From the NCBI GenBank assembly GCA_035295125.1, contig DATGJP010000108.1, positions 1 through 64,000 of the forward strand: a DNA stretch of 64,000 bases, written 5' to 3'. This document shows positions 29,145-38,322 of the stretch, piece by piece. The notes under the pieces were generated by a model, which had not been told where the DNA came from, made no database searches, and saw nothing but the letters and a program-made list of their open reading frames with translations. Within the stretch, counting starts at the first letter, position 1. Each line of letters starts with the position of its first letter. This stretch comes from JAICMB01 sp035295125 (GTDB lineage: Bacteria; Acidobacteriota; Terriglobia; Bryobacterales; Bryobacteraceae). The position numbers and the translations under genes were made by a program.

Positions 29145-29468
29145 ATGTCGAAAACGAAATCCGATGATGACCGCGATCTGTATTCGGGCCTCATTCGTCT
29201 CCACGTATTGCATCACGCCGTGGAGGAGCCGATCTTCGGACTCGGCATGGTGGAAGAGCTGGCGCGTCATGGGTATCGCATCAGCCCCGGCACGCTTTAT
29301 CCGCTGCTGAACGGTTTGGAGAAAAAAGGATACCTGCACTCAACGAATCAGCGGAACGGACGTTCAATGCGGAAAGTCTATCGGGCAACGCCGCAAGGCA
29401 AGAGGGCGCTGCAGGCGGCGAAGGAAAAGATTCGGGAACTGTTCCGGGAAGTGATTGAGGGTCAATAG
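29145..29468 (+). CDS. PadR-family transcriptional regulator
   Basis: A 107-residue winged-helix repressor of the PadR family. The core reads LHHAVEEPIFGLGMVEELAR and GYRISPGTLYPLLNGLEKKG (recognition helix), with the wing in a short basic segment (GRSMRKVYRATPQGKRAL) and a short C-terminal helix, as in PadR-s1 proteins. The ATG at 29145 is set by the promoter and start point just upstream. The gene leads a four-gene operon (3-nt gaps or overlaps) for a tripartite pump, so it most likely represses the pump until a ligand binds. Confidence 0.9.
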   Translation: MSKTKSDDDRDLYSGLIRLHVLHHAVEEPIFGLGMVEELARHGYRISPGTLYPLLNGLEKKGYLHSTNQRNGRSMRKVYRATPQGKRALQAAKEKIRELFREVIEGQ

Positions 29469-29471
29469 GCA

Positions 29472-30842
29472 GTGCTGAAGTCTTCAGGATGGATGGTTAT
29501 GCTGGCGGGTGCTGCCGCGGCGGCTCCCTTGACGATTACCCAGGCGGTAGACCAGGCGGTCCGCAATTATCCGTCGGTCCGTGTTTCGCAGGAGCAACTG
29601 AATGCCGCGGCGGAAGCGATTCGCTTGGCTCGCACGGCGTACCTGCCCCGCGCCGACGCAATGGCGCAGGTGAATCGCGCTACACGCAACAATATTTTCG
29701 GGCTGCTGCTGCCGCAGGGTGTGATCCCATCCATTTCCGGACCGGTGCTCGGTACGAACAATTTCGGAACGGCCTGGGGGAGCGCCGTCGGCGTGCTGGT
29801 CTCGTGGGAGCCTTTCGATTTTGGTTTACGCCGCGCCAATGTGGCGACGGCCGCGGCGGCTCGGGCGCAATCGGAAGCGGCGTTGAAGCGCACGCAATAC
29901 GATGTCGCGGTGGCAACCGCTGACGCGTTTCTGACGATGGTGGCGGCCCAGCAGACCGTCCGCGCGGCGCAGGCGGGGGTCGATCGTGCCCAGACCGTTT
30001 TCCGAACCATTAACGCACAGGTGAATGCGGAGCTTCGCCCGGGCGCGGATGCATCGCGTGCCCAGGCGGAGGTGGCCGCGGCACAGACACAGTTGGCGCA
30101 AGCGCAGCAGGCGGTGGAGGTGTCGCGCGCAACGTTGTCGCAATTTCTGGGCGTTGAGCCGGTGCAGATCGAGTTGTCGTCGCCGGGTCTCCTCCAGCCG
30201 CCGCCGGAACAGACGGCTGCGCCTTTGAACACCGCCGTTAATCCGATCGCCGTGGAGCAGGCGGCCGTCGTCGAACAGGCCAAGGCCCAATTGCGGGCGC
30301 TCGAACGATCCTATTTCCCGCGATTCAACCTACAAGGTTCGGCTTACGCGCGCGGTACGGGTGCTGAACTCGATGGACGGCTTCTTGGAGGCTTAAACGG
30401 GCTCGGGCCTACCGTGCAGGATTATGCGTTGGGGTTCACGGTCACGTTCCCGGTCTTCGATCTGCCCGCGATCCGGGCACGAGAGGCGGCACAATCCGCC
30501 ACCATTCGAGCGCAGATGGCGCGTTCGGAACAGATCGCGGCGGAGCTGAAAGCGCAATGGAACATCGCCGTGGCGACTCTGGAAGGGGCCCGTAAAGTGG
30601 CGGCAAACACGCCGGCGCAGATGTCGGCAGCGCAGGCCGCTTTCCGCCAGGGCACGGCTCGTTATCAATCGGGGCTGGGTAATATCGACGAAGTCGCCGA
30701 AGCGCAAAGGCTGGTCACGCAGGCTGAGATTGACGACGCGCTCGCCCGGCTCGGCGTGTGGCGAGGATTGCTCGGCATTGCGACCGCGGCGGGCGATCTG
30801 CGGCCGTTCTTAGACGAAGTCAAGCGGCAGGGCGGGGAGTAA
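29472..30842 (+). CDS. TolC-family outer membrane efflux protein
   Basis: A 456-residue outer membrane factor. After an exported N-terminus come two OEP repeats: PLTITQAVDQAVRNYPSVRV opens the first helical hairpin and NPIAVEQAAVVEQAKAQLRA the second; Ala/Gln-rich coiled helices follow each. It forms the outer-membrane exit duct of the pump. The start is a GTG 3 nt after the padR stop. The gene order outer membrane protein, RND, adaptor is less common than adaptor first. Confidence 0.9.
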   Translation: MLKSSGWMVMLAGAAAAAPLTITQAVDQAVRNYPSVRVSQEQLNAAAEAIRLARTAYLPRADAMAQVNRATRNNIFGLLLPQGVIPSISGPVLGTNNFGTAWGSAVGVLVSWEPFDFGLRRANVATAAAARAQSEAALKRTQYDVAVATADAFLTMVAAQQTVRAAQAGVDRAQTVFRTINAQVNAELRPGADASRAQAEVAAAQTQLAQAQQAVEVSRATLSQFLGVEPVQIELSSPGLLQPPPEQTAAPLNTAVNPIAVEQAAVVEQAKAQLRALERSYFPRFNLQGSAYARGTGAELDGRLLGGLNGLGPTVQDYALGFTVTFPVFDLPAIRAREAAQSATIRAQMARSEQIAAELKAQWNIAVATLEGARKVAANTPAQMSAAQAAFRQGTARYQSGLGNIDEVAEAQRLVTQAEIDDALARLGVWRGLLGIATAAGDLRPFLDEVKRQGGE

Positions 30843-30845
30843 CGG

Positions 30846-33800
30846 ATGCGCCTGGTTCTCGGAGCACTCAGCCGCCCCATCACGGTCGTAGTAGCGATCA
30901 TTGCGCTGGCGCTGTGCTCGGTACTGGCGTTTCAGCGGATGCCCATCGACATCTTTCCACAGGTCGGCGATCCGGCCATCTACGTGGCCGCCCCCTATGG
31001 CGGGATGGATCCGCAACAGATGGAAGGCTTCATCACGTATTACTTCGAATACCACTTCCTCTACATCACCGGGATCGACCACGTCGAGAGCAAAAGCATT
31101 CAGGGCGCGGCATTGATGAAGCTGGTATTCCACCAGGGGACCGACATGGCCCAGGCGATGGCGCAGACCGTGGGCTATGTGAACCGCGCGAAATCGTTTA
31201 TGCCCCCCGGGACTGTGGAGCCGTTCATCACACGGTTCGACGCGGGAAGCGTCGCGATCGGACAGCTTGTCTTCAGCAGCCAGACGCGAACGCTCGGTGA
31301 AATGCAGGACCTGGCGCTCAATCGCGTTCGGCCGCTGTTCGCCACGCTGCCCGGCGTCTCTGCGCCGCCGCCGTTTGGCGGCAGCCAGCGCACCATCGTC
31401 GTCACGCTCGACCCCGACAAACTGCAGCAATACCGGATCTCGCCCGAGGAGGCGATCGCCGCGGTAAGCAACTCCACTCTGGTGATGCCCTCCGGCAACA
31501 TGTGGACCGGGAAGATCGAGCGCATTGCGCGAACGAACGCTACGCTGGGCGGCAACCTTGCGGAACTGCTGAGCACTCCCATTCGGCCGGTTTCGGGGCC
31601 GACAGTGTACCTGCGCGACATCGGAACAGTGGAGAACGGCACCGACCTGGTGACCGCTTACGCCCATGTCAACGGGCGGAGGACGGTGTACATTCCGGTG
31701 ACGAAACGCGCCGACGCCTCGACGCTGGCCGTCATCAATGCCGTCAAGGCGGCGCTTCCGGGCTTCAAAAAGATCGTGCCGGAGGATATCGACATCCGGT
31801 TGGAATTCGATCAATCGCCTTACGTGACGAATTCTTTGCGGGGTCTCGTGATTGAAGGCGGGCTCGGTGCGTTGCTCACGGGCCTGATGGTGTTGATCTT
31901 CCTGCGCGATTGGCGGAGCGCCTTGATCGTAGTGGCCAATATCCCGTTTGCCCTTTTCGGTGCCGTGGTGATGCTGTGGGCCACGGGCCAGACCATCAAC
32001 ATCATGACTCTGGGCGGTTTGGCGCTGGCGGTCGGCGTCCTGGTGGACGAGGCGACCGTAGAGATTGAAAACATCCACACGCAGATGCTGCCGGGTGTGT
32101 CGCGCGCCCGCGCTGTGTTCGAGGCGTGCAGCCGTACCGCCCTGGCCCGGCTGCTTTCGATGTTCTGCATCCTGGCGGTGTTCGTGCCTTCGTTCTTTAT
32201 GGTGGGAGTGGCGCGACAGTTGTTCGTGCCATTGTCGCTCGCGGTCGGGTTTGCGATGATCGCGTCTTATTTGCTGTCGAGCAGCCTGGTGCCGGTGTTC
32301 TCCACTTGGATCATGAAAGAAGCGCACCGAGGCGAGGAGCGCTGGCTTAAGTCGCTGTACGACCGGTACCTGGGAATCGTTCTGCGCCTGAGATGGCCGC
32401 TGGCGCTCGGATATCTGGCTGTCTCTATCGGATTTTTGTTCCTGTTCCTGCCGCGCATCGGGACGGAAATATTTCCCGACGTGGACGCGTCGCTATACCG
32501 CATCCGATTGCGGGCGCCTGTGGGCACGCGTATCGAAGAGACGGAACGCATCGTCATTCACGCGCTCGATATCATTAATCGGGCCGCGGGGGCTGACAAG
32601 GTCGCAATCACCAGCGACTTTATGGGCATTCAGCCGTCCAGCTATCCCGTGAACCTGATTCATCTCTTTACGGCCGGACCGCAGGAGGCAATCATCCAGG
32701 TGTCGCTGAAGCCGGATGCGTTGCGCGGCGAGGCGTTGCGAGAGAAGATTCGCGAGAGCCTTCTCCGTGAACTGCCCGGCACCCAGATCTCGTTCGAAGC
32801 GGGCGACATTATCAGCCAGGTGATGAGTTTCGGTTCGCCGACGCCCGTCGAGGTGGCGGTGATGGGCACCAGCCTTCAGGACAACTACACCTATGCCCAG
32901 AAACTTCGGGCGCAACTGGCGAAGCTGGATTTTCTACGTGATCTGCAGTTCGCGCAGGAGTTGAACTACCCCACTCTGGACATCAACATCGATCGTGAAC
33001 GCGCCGGGCAGTTCGGTTTGACTATGTCCGACGTGGTTCACTCCGTCATTCCCGCGACTTCTTCGTCGCGTTTTACTTCGCCCAATTACTGGCGCGATCC
33101 CGCGTCCGGGAACGCTTTCCAGGTGCAGGTCGAGCTGCCGCAGTACCGGATACAAGGCGTGGAAGAGGTCGGAAGCATTCCCGTCATGCGGGAAGGCCGT
33201 TCGCAGCCCCTGCTGACCGATATTGCGACACTGAAGACGGGCACGATGCCCGGGTTGGTGGAGCGCTACAACGGCCAGCGGGTGGTGAGCCTTACCGCCA
33301 ACATCCATGGCATAACGCTCGGCAAGGCTGCGCTTCAGATCAACCAGGCGATCGCTTCAGCTCCGGCTGCCCCTCGCGGTGTCACGGTGAGACTGCGCGG
33401 CGAAATCCCGCCGTTGGAACAGACCATTTCCGGTTTGCGGATCGGATTGCTGCTCGCTGTCCTGGTGATTTTTCTGCTGTTGGCCGCGAACTTCCAGTCG
33501 ATGCGGCTGGCGCTGGCGATCGTGCTCACGATTCCGGCCGTGCTGTGCGGCGTGATTCTCATGCTGATCATCACGGGCACGACTCTGAACATTCAGTCAT
33601 TCATGGGAGCGATTATGGCGATCGGAATCGCGGTGGCGAACTCGATTTTGCTGGTGACGTTTTCAGAGCGGTTTCGGCATGAAGGGCAGGCGCCTTTGGA
33701 AGCCGCTCAAACCGGCGCCTCGAGCCGACTGCGCGCCATTCTGATGACAGCCGCCGCGATGATCTTCGGCATGGTCCCCATGGCGATCGGTGCAACGGAG

Positions 33801-33977
33801 GGTGGCGCAGAAGCCGCCCCGTTGGCACGGGCAGTGATCGGCGGGCTGATCGCGGCGACGTTCACAACCCTGACGGTTCTGCCGTCCATTTATGCCATTT
33901 TGCAAAGGAAGGCTTCGGTGACCTCGCCATCGCTCAATCCGATGGACCCGCTGAGCCGCTACTACGATGCGACGTAA
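30846..33977 (+). CDS. RND-family efflux permease
   Basis: The 1043-residue proton-driven inner membrane pump. TM1 is at the N-terminus (VVAIIALALCSVLAFQRMPI), followed by porter domains, TM2-6 with GGLALAVGVLVDEATVEIEN near residue 390-409, a cytoplasmic helix, and a second half of the same design ending with ILLVTFSERFRHEG and FGMVPMAIGATEGGA. The proton-relay position reads Asp-Glu where drug-type AcrB has Asp-Asp; the remainder looks closer to the HAE group than the metal CzcA group. GGGGAG precedes the ATG. The substrate is unknown. Confidence 0.92.
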   Translation: MRLVLGALSRPITVVVAIIALALCSVLAFQRMPIDIFPQVGDPAIYVAAPYGGMDPQQMEGFITYYFEYHFLYITGIDHVESKSIQGAALMKLVFHQGTDMAQAMAQTVGYVNRAKSFMPPGTVEPFITRFDAGSVAIGQLVFSSQTRTLGEMQDLALNRVRPLFATLPGVSAPPPFGGSQRTIVVTLDPDKLQQYRISPEEAIAAVSNSTLVMPSGNMWTGKIERIARTNATLGGNLAELLSTPIRPVSGPTVYLRDIGTVENGTDLVTAYAHVNGRRTVYIPVTKRADASTLAVINAVKAALPGFKKIVPEDIDIRLEFDQSPYVTNSLRGLVIEGGLGALLTGLMVLIFLRDWRSALIVVANIPFALFGAVVMLWATGQTINIMTLGGLALAVGVLVDEATVEIENIHTQMLPGVSRARAVFEACSRTALARLLSMFCILAVFVPSFFMVGVARQLFVPLSLAVGFAMIASYLLSSSLVPVFSTWIMKEAHRGEERWLKSLYDRYLGIVLRLRWPLALGYLAVSIGFLFLFLPRIGTEIFPDVDASLYRIRLRAPVGTRIEETERIVIHALDIINRAAGADKVAITSDFMGIQPSSYPVNLIHLFTAGPQEAIIQVSLKPDALRGEALREKIRESLLRELPGTQISFEAGDIISQVMSFGSPTPVEVAVMGTSLQDNYTYAQKLRAQLAKLDFLRDLQFAQELNYPTLDINIDRERAGQFGLTMSDVVHSVIPATSSSRFTSPNYWRDPASGNAFQVQVELPQYRIQGVEEVGSIPVMREGRSQPLLTDIATLKTGTMPGLVERYNGQRVVSLTANIHGITLGKAALQINQAIASAPAAPRGVTVRLRGEIPPLEQTISGLRIGLLLAVLVIFLLLAANFQSMRLALAIVLTIPAVLCGVILMLIITGTTLNIQSFMGAIMAIGIAVANSILLVTFSERFRHEGQAPLEAAQTGASSRLRAILMTAAAMIFGMVPMAIGATEGGAEAAPLARAVIGGLIAATFTTLTVLPSIYAILQRKASVTSPSLNPMDPLSRYYDAT

Positions 33978-35052
33978 CATTCTTTCGTTCAGTTTGCTTG
34001 TCAGCGCGCTTTCCTGGGCGCAGAGCGGCGACCTCGTCGCCGTTGTCTCCAAGCCGGTCTCGCGAACGATCGATCTGCCCAGCGAGTTTCTGCCGTTCCT
34101 CAGCGTCTCGGTGCATGCCAAGGTGCGGGGCTACGTGGAAAGGATCACGGTAGACCGCGGCAGTGTCGTGAAGCAGGGCCAACTTCTGGCAGAGCTAAGC
34201 GCTCCGGAAATGGCCGCGCAGCTCGCGGAAGCACAGTCGAAAGTGCAGGCGGCCGAGGCCGACCGCATTCAGGCGGAAGCGCAACTGGCCGCGGCTCAGA
34301 GCACCAGCGATCGTCTGAAGAAGGCGGCCGAAACGCCGGGCGCGGTTGCGGGCAACGAGCTGATCCAGGCGGAAAAGCAGGTTGAGGCGGCGCAGGCGCT
34401 GGTGCATTCACGTGAGCAGGCCGTGCGGGCGGCCCAGGACACGGTCAAAACACAGCAGGATCTGCAGGCCTACCTGAAAATCACGGCTCCGTTCGACGGT
34501 GTAGTCACAGAGCGTCGCGTCCATCCCGGGGCACTGGTAGGGCCCGGCGATGATCCGGTGTTACTGGTGATTGATCAGGTTTCACGGCTTCGCCTCGTGG
34601 TGCCCGTACCGGAGGAAGACCTTGGCGCCATGCCGCGCGGCGGCGTTGTTGCATTCACCGTCCCGGCTTACCCTCAGCGCGCCTATTCCGGCACGGTCGC
34701 GCGGATCGCGCACGCCCTTGACCCGAAGACGAGAACCATGCCGGTGGAACTCGACGTTCAGAATCGCGACGGGTCCCTGTCTCCGGGTATGTACCCAACC
34801 GTGAAATGGCCGGTGGTGCGGCCGCACCCGGCGCTCCTGGTGCCGAAAACCAGCGTCGTAACCACCACCGAGCGGATCTTCGTCATTCGCGACAACAATG
34901 GTCATGCGCAATGGGTCGACGTGAAAGTGGGACCGGCGCAGGGGGACCTCGTGGAAGTGAGCGGGAACTTACAAGCAGCGGACCGGGTGGTCAAGCGGGG
35001 GACAGATGAGTTGCGCGAAGGGATGCCCATTCACGCTCTCGCCGCACGTTGA
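33967..35052 (+). CDS. Periplasmic adaptor (membrane fusion) protein of the RND pump
   Basis: A 361-residue HlyD/AcrA-type adaptor. A signal peptide (ILSFSLLVSALSWAQ) is followed by the first beta half, a lipoyl half (VDRGSVVKQGQLLAELSAPE), a long Ala/Gln/Glu-rich helical hairpin (about 75-160), the second lipoyl half (ITAPFDGVVTERRVHPGALV) and a beta-barrel. The start overlaps the permease end by 11 nt, so the two are translationally coupled. There is no lipobox Cys. Confidence 0.92.
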   Translation: MRRNILSFSLLVSALSWAQSGDLVAVVSKPVSRTIDLPSEFLPFLSVSVHAKVRGYVERITVDRGSVVKQGQLLAELSAPEMAAQLAEAQSKVQAAEADRIQAEAQLAAAQSTSDRLKKAAETPGAVAGNELIQAEKQVEAAQALVHSREQAVRAAQDTVKTQQDLQAYLKITAPFDGVVTERRVHPGALVGPGDDPVLLVIDQVSRLRLVVPVPEEDLGAMPRGGVVAFTVPAYPQRAYSGTVARIAHALDPKTRTMPVELDVQNRDGSLSPGMYPTVKWPVVRPHPALLVPKTSVVTTTERIFVIRDNNGHAQWVDVKVGPAQGDLVEVSGNLQAADRVVKRGTDELREGMPIHALAAR

Positions 35053-35058
35053 GACGAT

Positions 35059-35098
35059 GGACATGCGCAGCACATGTTTATATGCTGAAAGCATGTCC
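35059..35098. promoter_or_regulatory. Inverted repeat over the antitoxin start (candidate FitAB-type operator)
   Basis: GGACATGC (35059-35066) and GCATGTCC (35091-35098) form a perfect 8-bp inverted repeat 24 nt apart, covering the antitoxin ATG at 35093. Another ACATGT sits between them. Ribbon-helix-helix FitA antitoxins bind inverted repeats of this size ahead of their own gene, so autoregulation is likely but inferred. Confidence 0.5.
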
Positions 35099-35323
35099 AA
35101 GATGATTCAGATACGGGACGTCCCGGAACAGGTACACAAGACTCTTAAAGTTCGTGCTGTGCGTGAAGGAATGAGCCTGTCCGACTTCATCAAGAGGGAG
35201 TTGGCACACATAGCCGAACGCCCGAGCATGCAGGAGTGGCTCGATAATACCCAACGAACACGGCGAATTCGTGGAAACCGAAGCGCGGCCGAGATCATTC
35301 GCGAGCTGCGGGACTCTCAGTGA
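35093..35323 (+). CDS. FitA-like ribbon-helix-helix antitoxin
   Basis: A 76-residue protein starting MSKMIQIRDVPEQVHKTLKV, the RHH DNA-binding strand and helix, then REGMSLSDFIKRELAHIAER. The basic C-terminus would wrap the PIN toxin. The ATG at 35093 is preferred; an internal ATG at 35102 would also give a full RHH fold. The stop overlaps the toxin start by 4 nt (ATGA arrangement at 35320). Since the toxin frame is broken, this antitoxin may now be an orphan regulator. Confidence 0.85.
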   Translation: MSKMIQIRDVPEQVHKTLKVRAVREGMSLSDFIKRELAHIAERPSMQEWLDNTQRTRRIRGNRSAAEIIRELRDSQ

Positions 35324-35729
35324 TTGTACTGGACGCGTCTGTTGTCGTTGAGCTTCTCACGAACGGACCACTAGCGGATTTCCTTAGAGAAGAACTTGCC
35401 GGAGAGAAGAACTTGCCGGCCACGACGAGTCGTTCATTGTTCCCCACTTGCTCGACGTTGAGGTACTCAGTGCGATCCGCGGCCTGGTTGCCGGGCGCAA
35501 GATTGGCCGGGAACAAAGCGAGCAATTCCTCGATGGCCTTGCAACTCTGCCTGCCGAGCGCTACGGGCACGTGCCTCTACTCAAACGAATTTGGGAACTG
35601 CGTCATAATTTCACGGCCTACGACGCGACCTACATCGCTCTTGCGGAAGCAACTGGGTCGGTTCTATACACTTGCGATGAGGGATTGCGTCGCGGCCATA
35701 GGGCGCGAGTCCGTTTATTTCAACAGTGA
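35320..35729 (+). pseudogene. PIN-domain toxin (VapC/FitB-like) frameshifted by a 17-bp duplication
   Basis: The frame starts IVLDASVVVELLTN (first catalytic Asp) but leaves the PIN frame after residue 28. The remaining PIN sequence continues in another frame from about 35420: SFIVPHLLDVEVLSAIRGL (Glu), then NFTAYDATYIALAEA (Asp) and LYTCDEGLR (Asp). A perfect 17-bp tandem duplication (35386-35419) sits exactly at the break; removing one unit restores one uninterrupted frame through ELAGHDESF. All four acidic nuclease residues are intact in the repaired frame. The toxin is therefore recently inactivated, or switchable if the repeat slips. Confidence 0.9.
35386..35419. repeat. 17-bp perfect tandem duplication inside the toxin gene
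   Basis: AGAGAAGAACTTGCCGG occurs at 35386-35402 and again at 35403-35419 without any mismatch. Since 17 is not a multiple of three, it shifts the toxin reading frame. Confidence 0.97.
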
Positions 35730-37409
35730 CCCCAAAACCGGCAGCGGCACAGCGCTTTCCTTCAGCGCCTTCTCATGAAAATCGGTCAGGCTGAAGCTTC
35801 CGTCTTTGCGCTTCTTGAACTCCTCGCGCACTTGCAGCCAACCGCGCCAGCCGACGAAATACATCGGCAATTGCGCTGAGGAAAGTTTCGCGCGCTGCAG
35901 TTTCGCGACGGCCTCTTCCTTCTCCTGGTACGCCTGCTTCAGCATGAGATCCATGGCCTCTTCGTCCGTCATGTCCATGGTCTGCATTTTCACGTCGAGG
36001 ATCGTGTTGGTGATGACGCGCAGCATCTGCTTCAGGAATGTCATGCGAAGCGGCACGCTGTTGTTGAGGTAGCCCTCGTCCGACATGATCTGCTGCGAAT
36101 AAACGCCCCAGCCTTCCACGTATGGGCCATTGCCGAACAGGTTCCGTAAGATGCGGCGCGTTTTCGGCTCGACGTTGTTGGCGTACTCGAACTGCACGTA
36201 GTGCCCCGGCATGGCCTCATGAATGGTCAACTGCTGCATGCCGTATTCGTTGTATTCGCGCAACTTCGACTCGACCCGGTCCTGGGGCCAATTCTTACCG
36301 ATCGGCGTAACCCAGTAGAACGCGCCCAATTGCGGTTCGAGAGCCGGCGCCGGGTTGAACCCGCCGACTCCATAAACCCCGCGCATGAACTCCGGGGTCT
36401 CGATCACCTGCAGGTTCGAACGTCCCGGAAGCGGCACGAGATTCTTAGCCTTGATGAAATCCGTGGCCTGTTGGAGGTCACGCTTTGCTTCGTCCATGTA
36501 GGTTTCCGGCGTGGCGTGCTCCTTCGCGATTGCATTCAGGGCGTCGGGGATCGATTTGGGAGCTGCCAGCTTTGCCAACTCGTCCTGCGTGCTCTTGAGC
36601 GCGGCCTCTGCTTCCGCCAGCACATCTTCGGGCTTCTTCCCGACATCGAGCATCCATTGAAACTTCAGGTCGTACTTTTCTTTGCCAAGGCGCCAGTTTC
36701 CGGGCTTGCCTGCCAGGTCCGTTTTTAGATAGTCATTAAACTTCTTGAGCGCGTCGAGCGCTCCCGAAGCCGCCTGGTCGTACTGCGATTTCAACTCCGC
36801 CGGAACCTGCGCCCGCAGCGTCTTGTCGATCAGGTCGATGTTGCCGGCGTTTTCCTCTTGCGCCACCCGCGTCCAGATGTCCGCTGAATCGCGAAGATTC
36901 TCCCGCGCCTGAAGCATCAGCGCCGGGATGCGCTCCAGGCGTTTGATGATGTGCTGATAACGCTCGTTCTTCGGCGCATATTCCAGCACGAAGGGATTGA
37001 ACAGCGCATTGCCCACGAGTTCGACGTACCCCGTCGGACTATGAACGTAATTCCGGATGCGATTCAGCTCCAGCAGGGAAAGGCCTACCTGGTCCTCCAT
37101 GAGCCGCCAGTCCGCCTTCTGCTCGGGATCGAGCGATTCCTGCTTAATGACGTCCAGCTTCTGATGCATCTCATAGTAGAAGCGCCGCTGCTCCTGGATG
37201 CCGGCGGGGCTGAAATCGTCCAGCATGTCGTCCAGTTGCTTGCCCTTGTGGACGTGGTAACCGGCGGAGGTGGCCGTCACCGGGGACAGAGCGAGCGATC
37301 CGTACACAAACTGGTCCGTCAACTCGCCGAAATTCTGATTCTCGCCGGGCATCTTGCAGCCTGCGAGCCCAATTAAAATTGCAATAGCAATACTAAGCAA
37401 CAGCCGCAT
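35715..37409 (-). CDS. DUF885-family lipoprotein (putative zinc peptidase)
   Basis: A 564-residue lipoprotein: signal RLLLSIAIAILIGLAGC with lipobox LAGC. The body is helical DUF885, a group related to M32-like zinc carboxypeptidases; the likely zinc motif is HEAMPGH (about 393) with a downstream Glu in VEGWGVYSQ. The ATG at 37409 is chosen over an upstream in-frame start because GGAG lies just before it and it opens the signal. It overlaps the end of fabD by 17 nt and the convergent toxin remnant by 15 nt. Substrate is unknown. Confidence 0.85.
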   Translation of the reverse strand: MRLLLSIAIAILIGLAGCKMPGENQNFGELTDQFVYGSLALSPVTATSAGYHVHKGKQLDDMLDDFSPAGIQEQRRFYYEMHQKLDVIKQESLDPEQKADWRLMEDQVGLSLLELNRIRNYVHSPTGYVELVGNALFNPFVLEYAPKNERYQHIIKRLERIPALMLQARENLRDSADIWTRVAQEENAGNIDLIDKTLRAQVPAELKSQYDQAASGALDALKKFNDYLKTDLAGKPGNWRLGKEKYDLKFQWMLDVGKKPEDVLAEAEAALKSTQDELAKLAAPKSIPDALNAIAKEHATPETYMDEAKRDLQQATDFIKAKNLVPLPGRSNLQVIETPEFMRGVYGVGGFNPAPALEPQLGAFYWVTPIGKNWPQDRVESKLREYNEYGMQQLTIHEAMPGHYVQFEYANNVEPKTRRILRNLFGNGPYVEGWGVYSQQIMSDEGYLNNSVPLRMTFLKQMLRVITNTILDVKMQTMDMTDEEAMDLMLKQAYQEKEEAVAKLQRAKLSSAQLPMYFVGWRGWLQVREEFKKRKDGSFSLTDFHEKALKESAVPLPVLGSLLK

Positions 37410-38322
37410 GGATCTTCTCCAGATCTTCAGCTTCCCCAAACTTCAACCCGGACAACACAGGGTTTATATTTCGCAATAAGCCGGTCAGAACATTGCCCGC
37501 ACCGACTTCGATAAACCGCGTAACACCCTCGGCCGAGAGCACGCCGATGGAGTCGGCCCAACGCACCGGATTCGGCACTTGATGGTATAGACCTTCGCGA
37601 GCCTCTGTACCAGTTCGGACGATCTGTGCGGCCCAGTTATTCACCAGGGGAACCGCGAGATCGTCAAACTCAGTGGCGTTGAGGTCCATTGACAAGCGTT
37701 CCTGCGCCGGCTTCATCAGAGAACAATGAAAGGGCGCGCTCACCTGGAGCAGGACGGCGCGTCGGGCTCCGGCGGACTTCGCCAACTCAACCGACCTTTG
37801 GACCGCCCCCGCGTGACCTGCGATCACCACCTGGTCGGGAGAATTGAGGTTTGCGGCGGATACCACCTCGCCCTGGGCAGCGTCCGATAGTATGGTGTCG
37901 AGTTTGCCGGGCGGCAGTTTCAGCAATGCGGCCATTGCCCCGACACCCGCGGGGACTGCCTCCTGCATGTAACGCCCGCGTTTACGCACCAGCTTCAGCG
38001 CGTCCGCGAAAGCTAGCGAACCCGCCGCGACCAACGCTGAGTATTCGCCCAAGCTATGTCCGGCGACGTAGTCTGGACGCAGACCGCTTTCCGCGAGCAC
38101 TCTCGAAGCGGCCGTCGACACGGCGAGCAGTGCCGGTTGCGTATTCTCCGTAAGCTTAAGATTCTCGTCGGGGCCCTCGAAACAGAGGGTGGATAGGGAA
38201 AACCCGAGCGTCTCGTCGGCTTCTTCAAAAACTTGGCGCGCTACCGGAAACTGTGCCGCCAGGCTCTTGCCCATACCTTGATACTGCGATCCCTGGCCGG
38301 GGAAAAGAAAGGCTGTCTTCAT
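37393..38322 (-). CDS. fabD: Malonyl-CoA:ACP transacylase
   Basis: Loads malonyl groups onto acyl carrier protein for fatty-acid synthesis. The 309-residue protein begins KTAFLFPGQGSQYQGMG, has the nucleophile elbow GHSLGEYSAL (Ser about 90), the conserved RGRYMQEAVPAG Arg region, and the catalytic His in VSAPFHCSLM. It is complete and canonical. The usual fabH/fabG/acpP neighbours are absent; the next gene on the same strand is a DUF885 lipoprotein with overlapping start. Confidence 0.95.
   Translation of the reverse strand: MKTAFLFPGQGSQYQGMGKSLAAQFPVARQVFEEADETLGFSLSTLCFEGPDENLKLTENTQPALLAVSTAASRVLAESGLRPDYVAGHSLGEYSALVAAGSLAFADALKLVRKRGRYMQEAVPAGVGAMAALLKLPPGKLDTILSDAAQGEVVSAANLNSPDQVVIAGHAGAVQRSVELAKSAGARRAVLLQVSAPFHCSLMKPAQERLSMDLNATEFDDLAVPLVNNWAAQIVRTGTEAREGLYHQVPNPVRWADSIGVLSAEGVTRFIEVGAGNVLTGLLRNINPVLSGLKFGEAEDLEKIHAAVA

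Noticed and set aside
30810..32327. 505-residue minus-strand frame opposite the RND permease
   Set aside because: Low-complexity His/Arg-rich shadow of a well-supported gene.
35448..35729. Separate 93-residue gene downstream of the antitoxin
   Set aside because: It is the second half of the PIN toxin, split off by the 17-bp duplication, not an independent gene.
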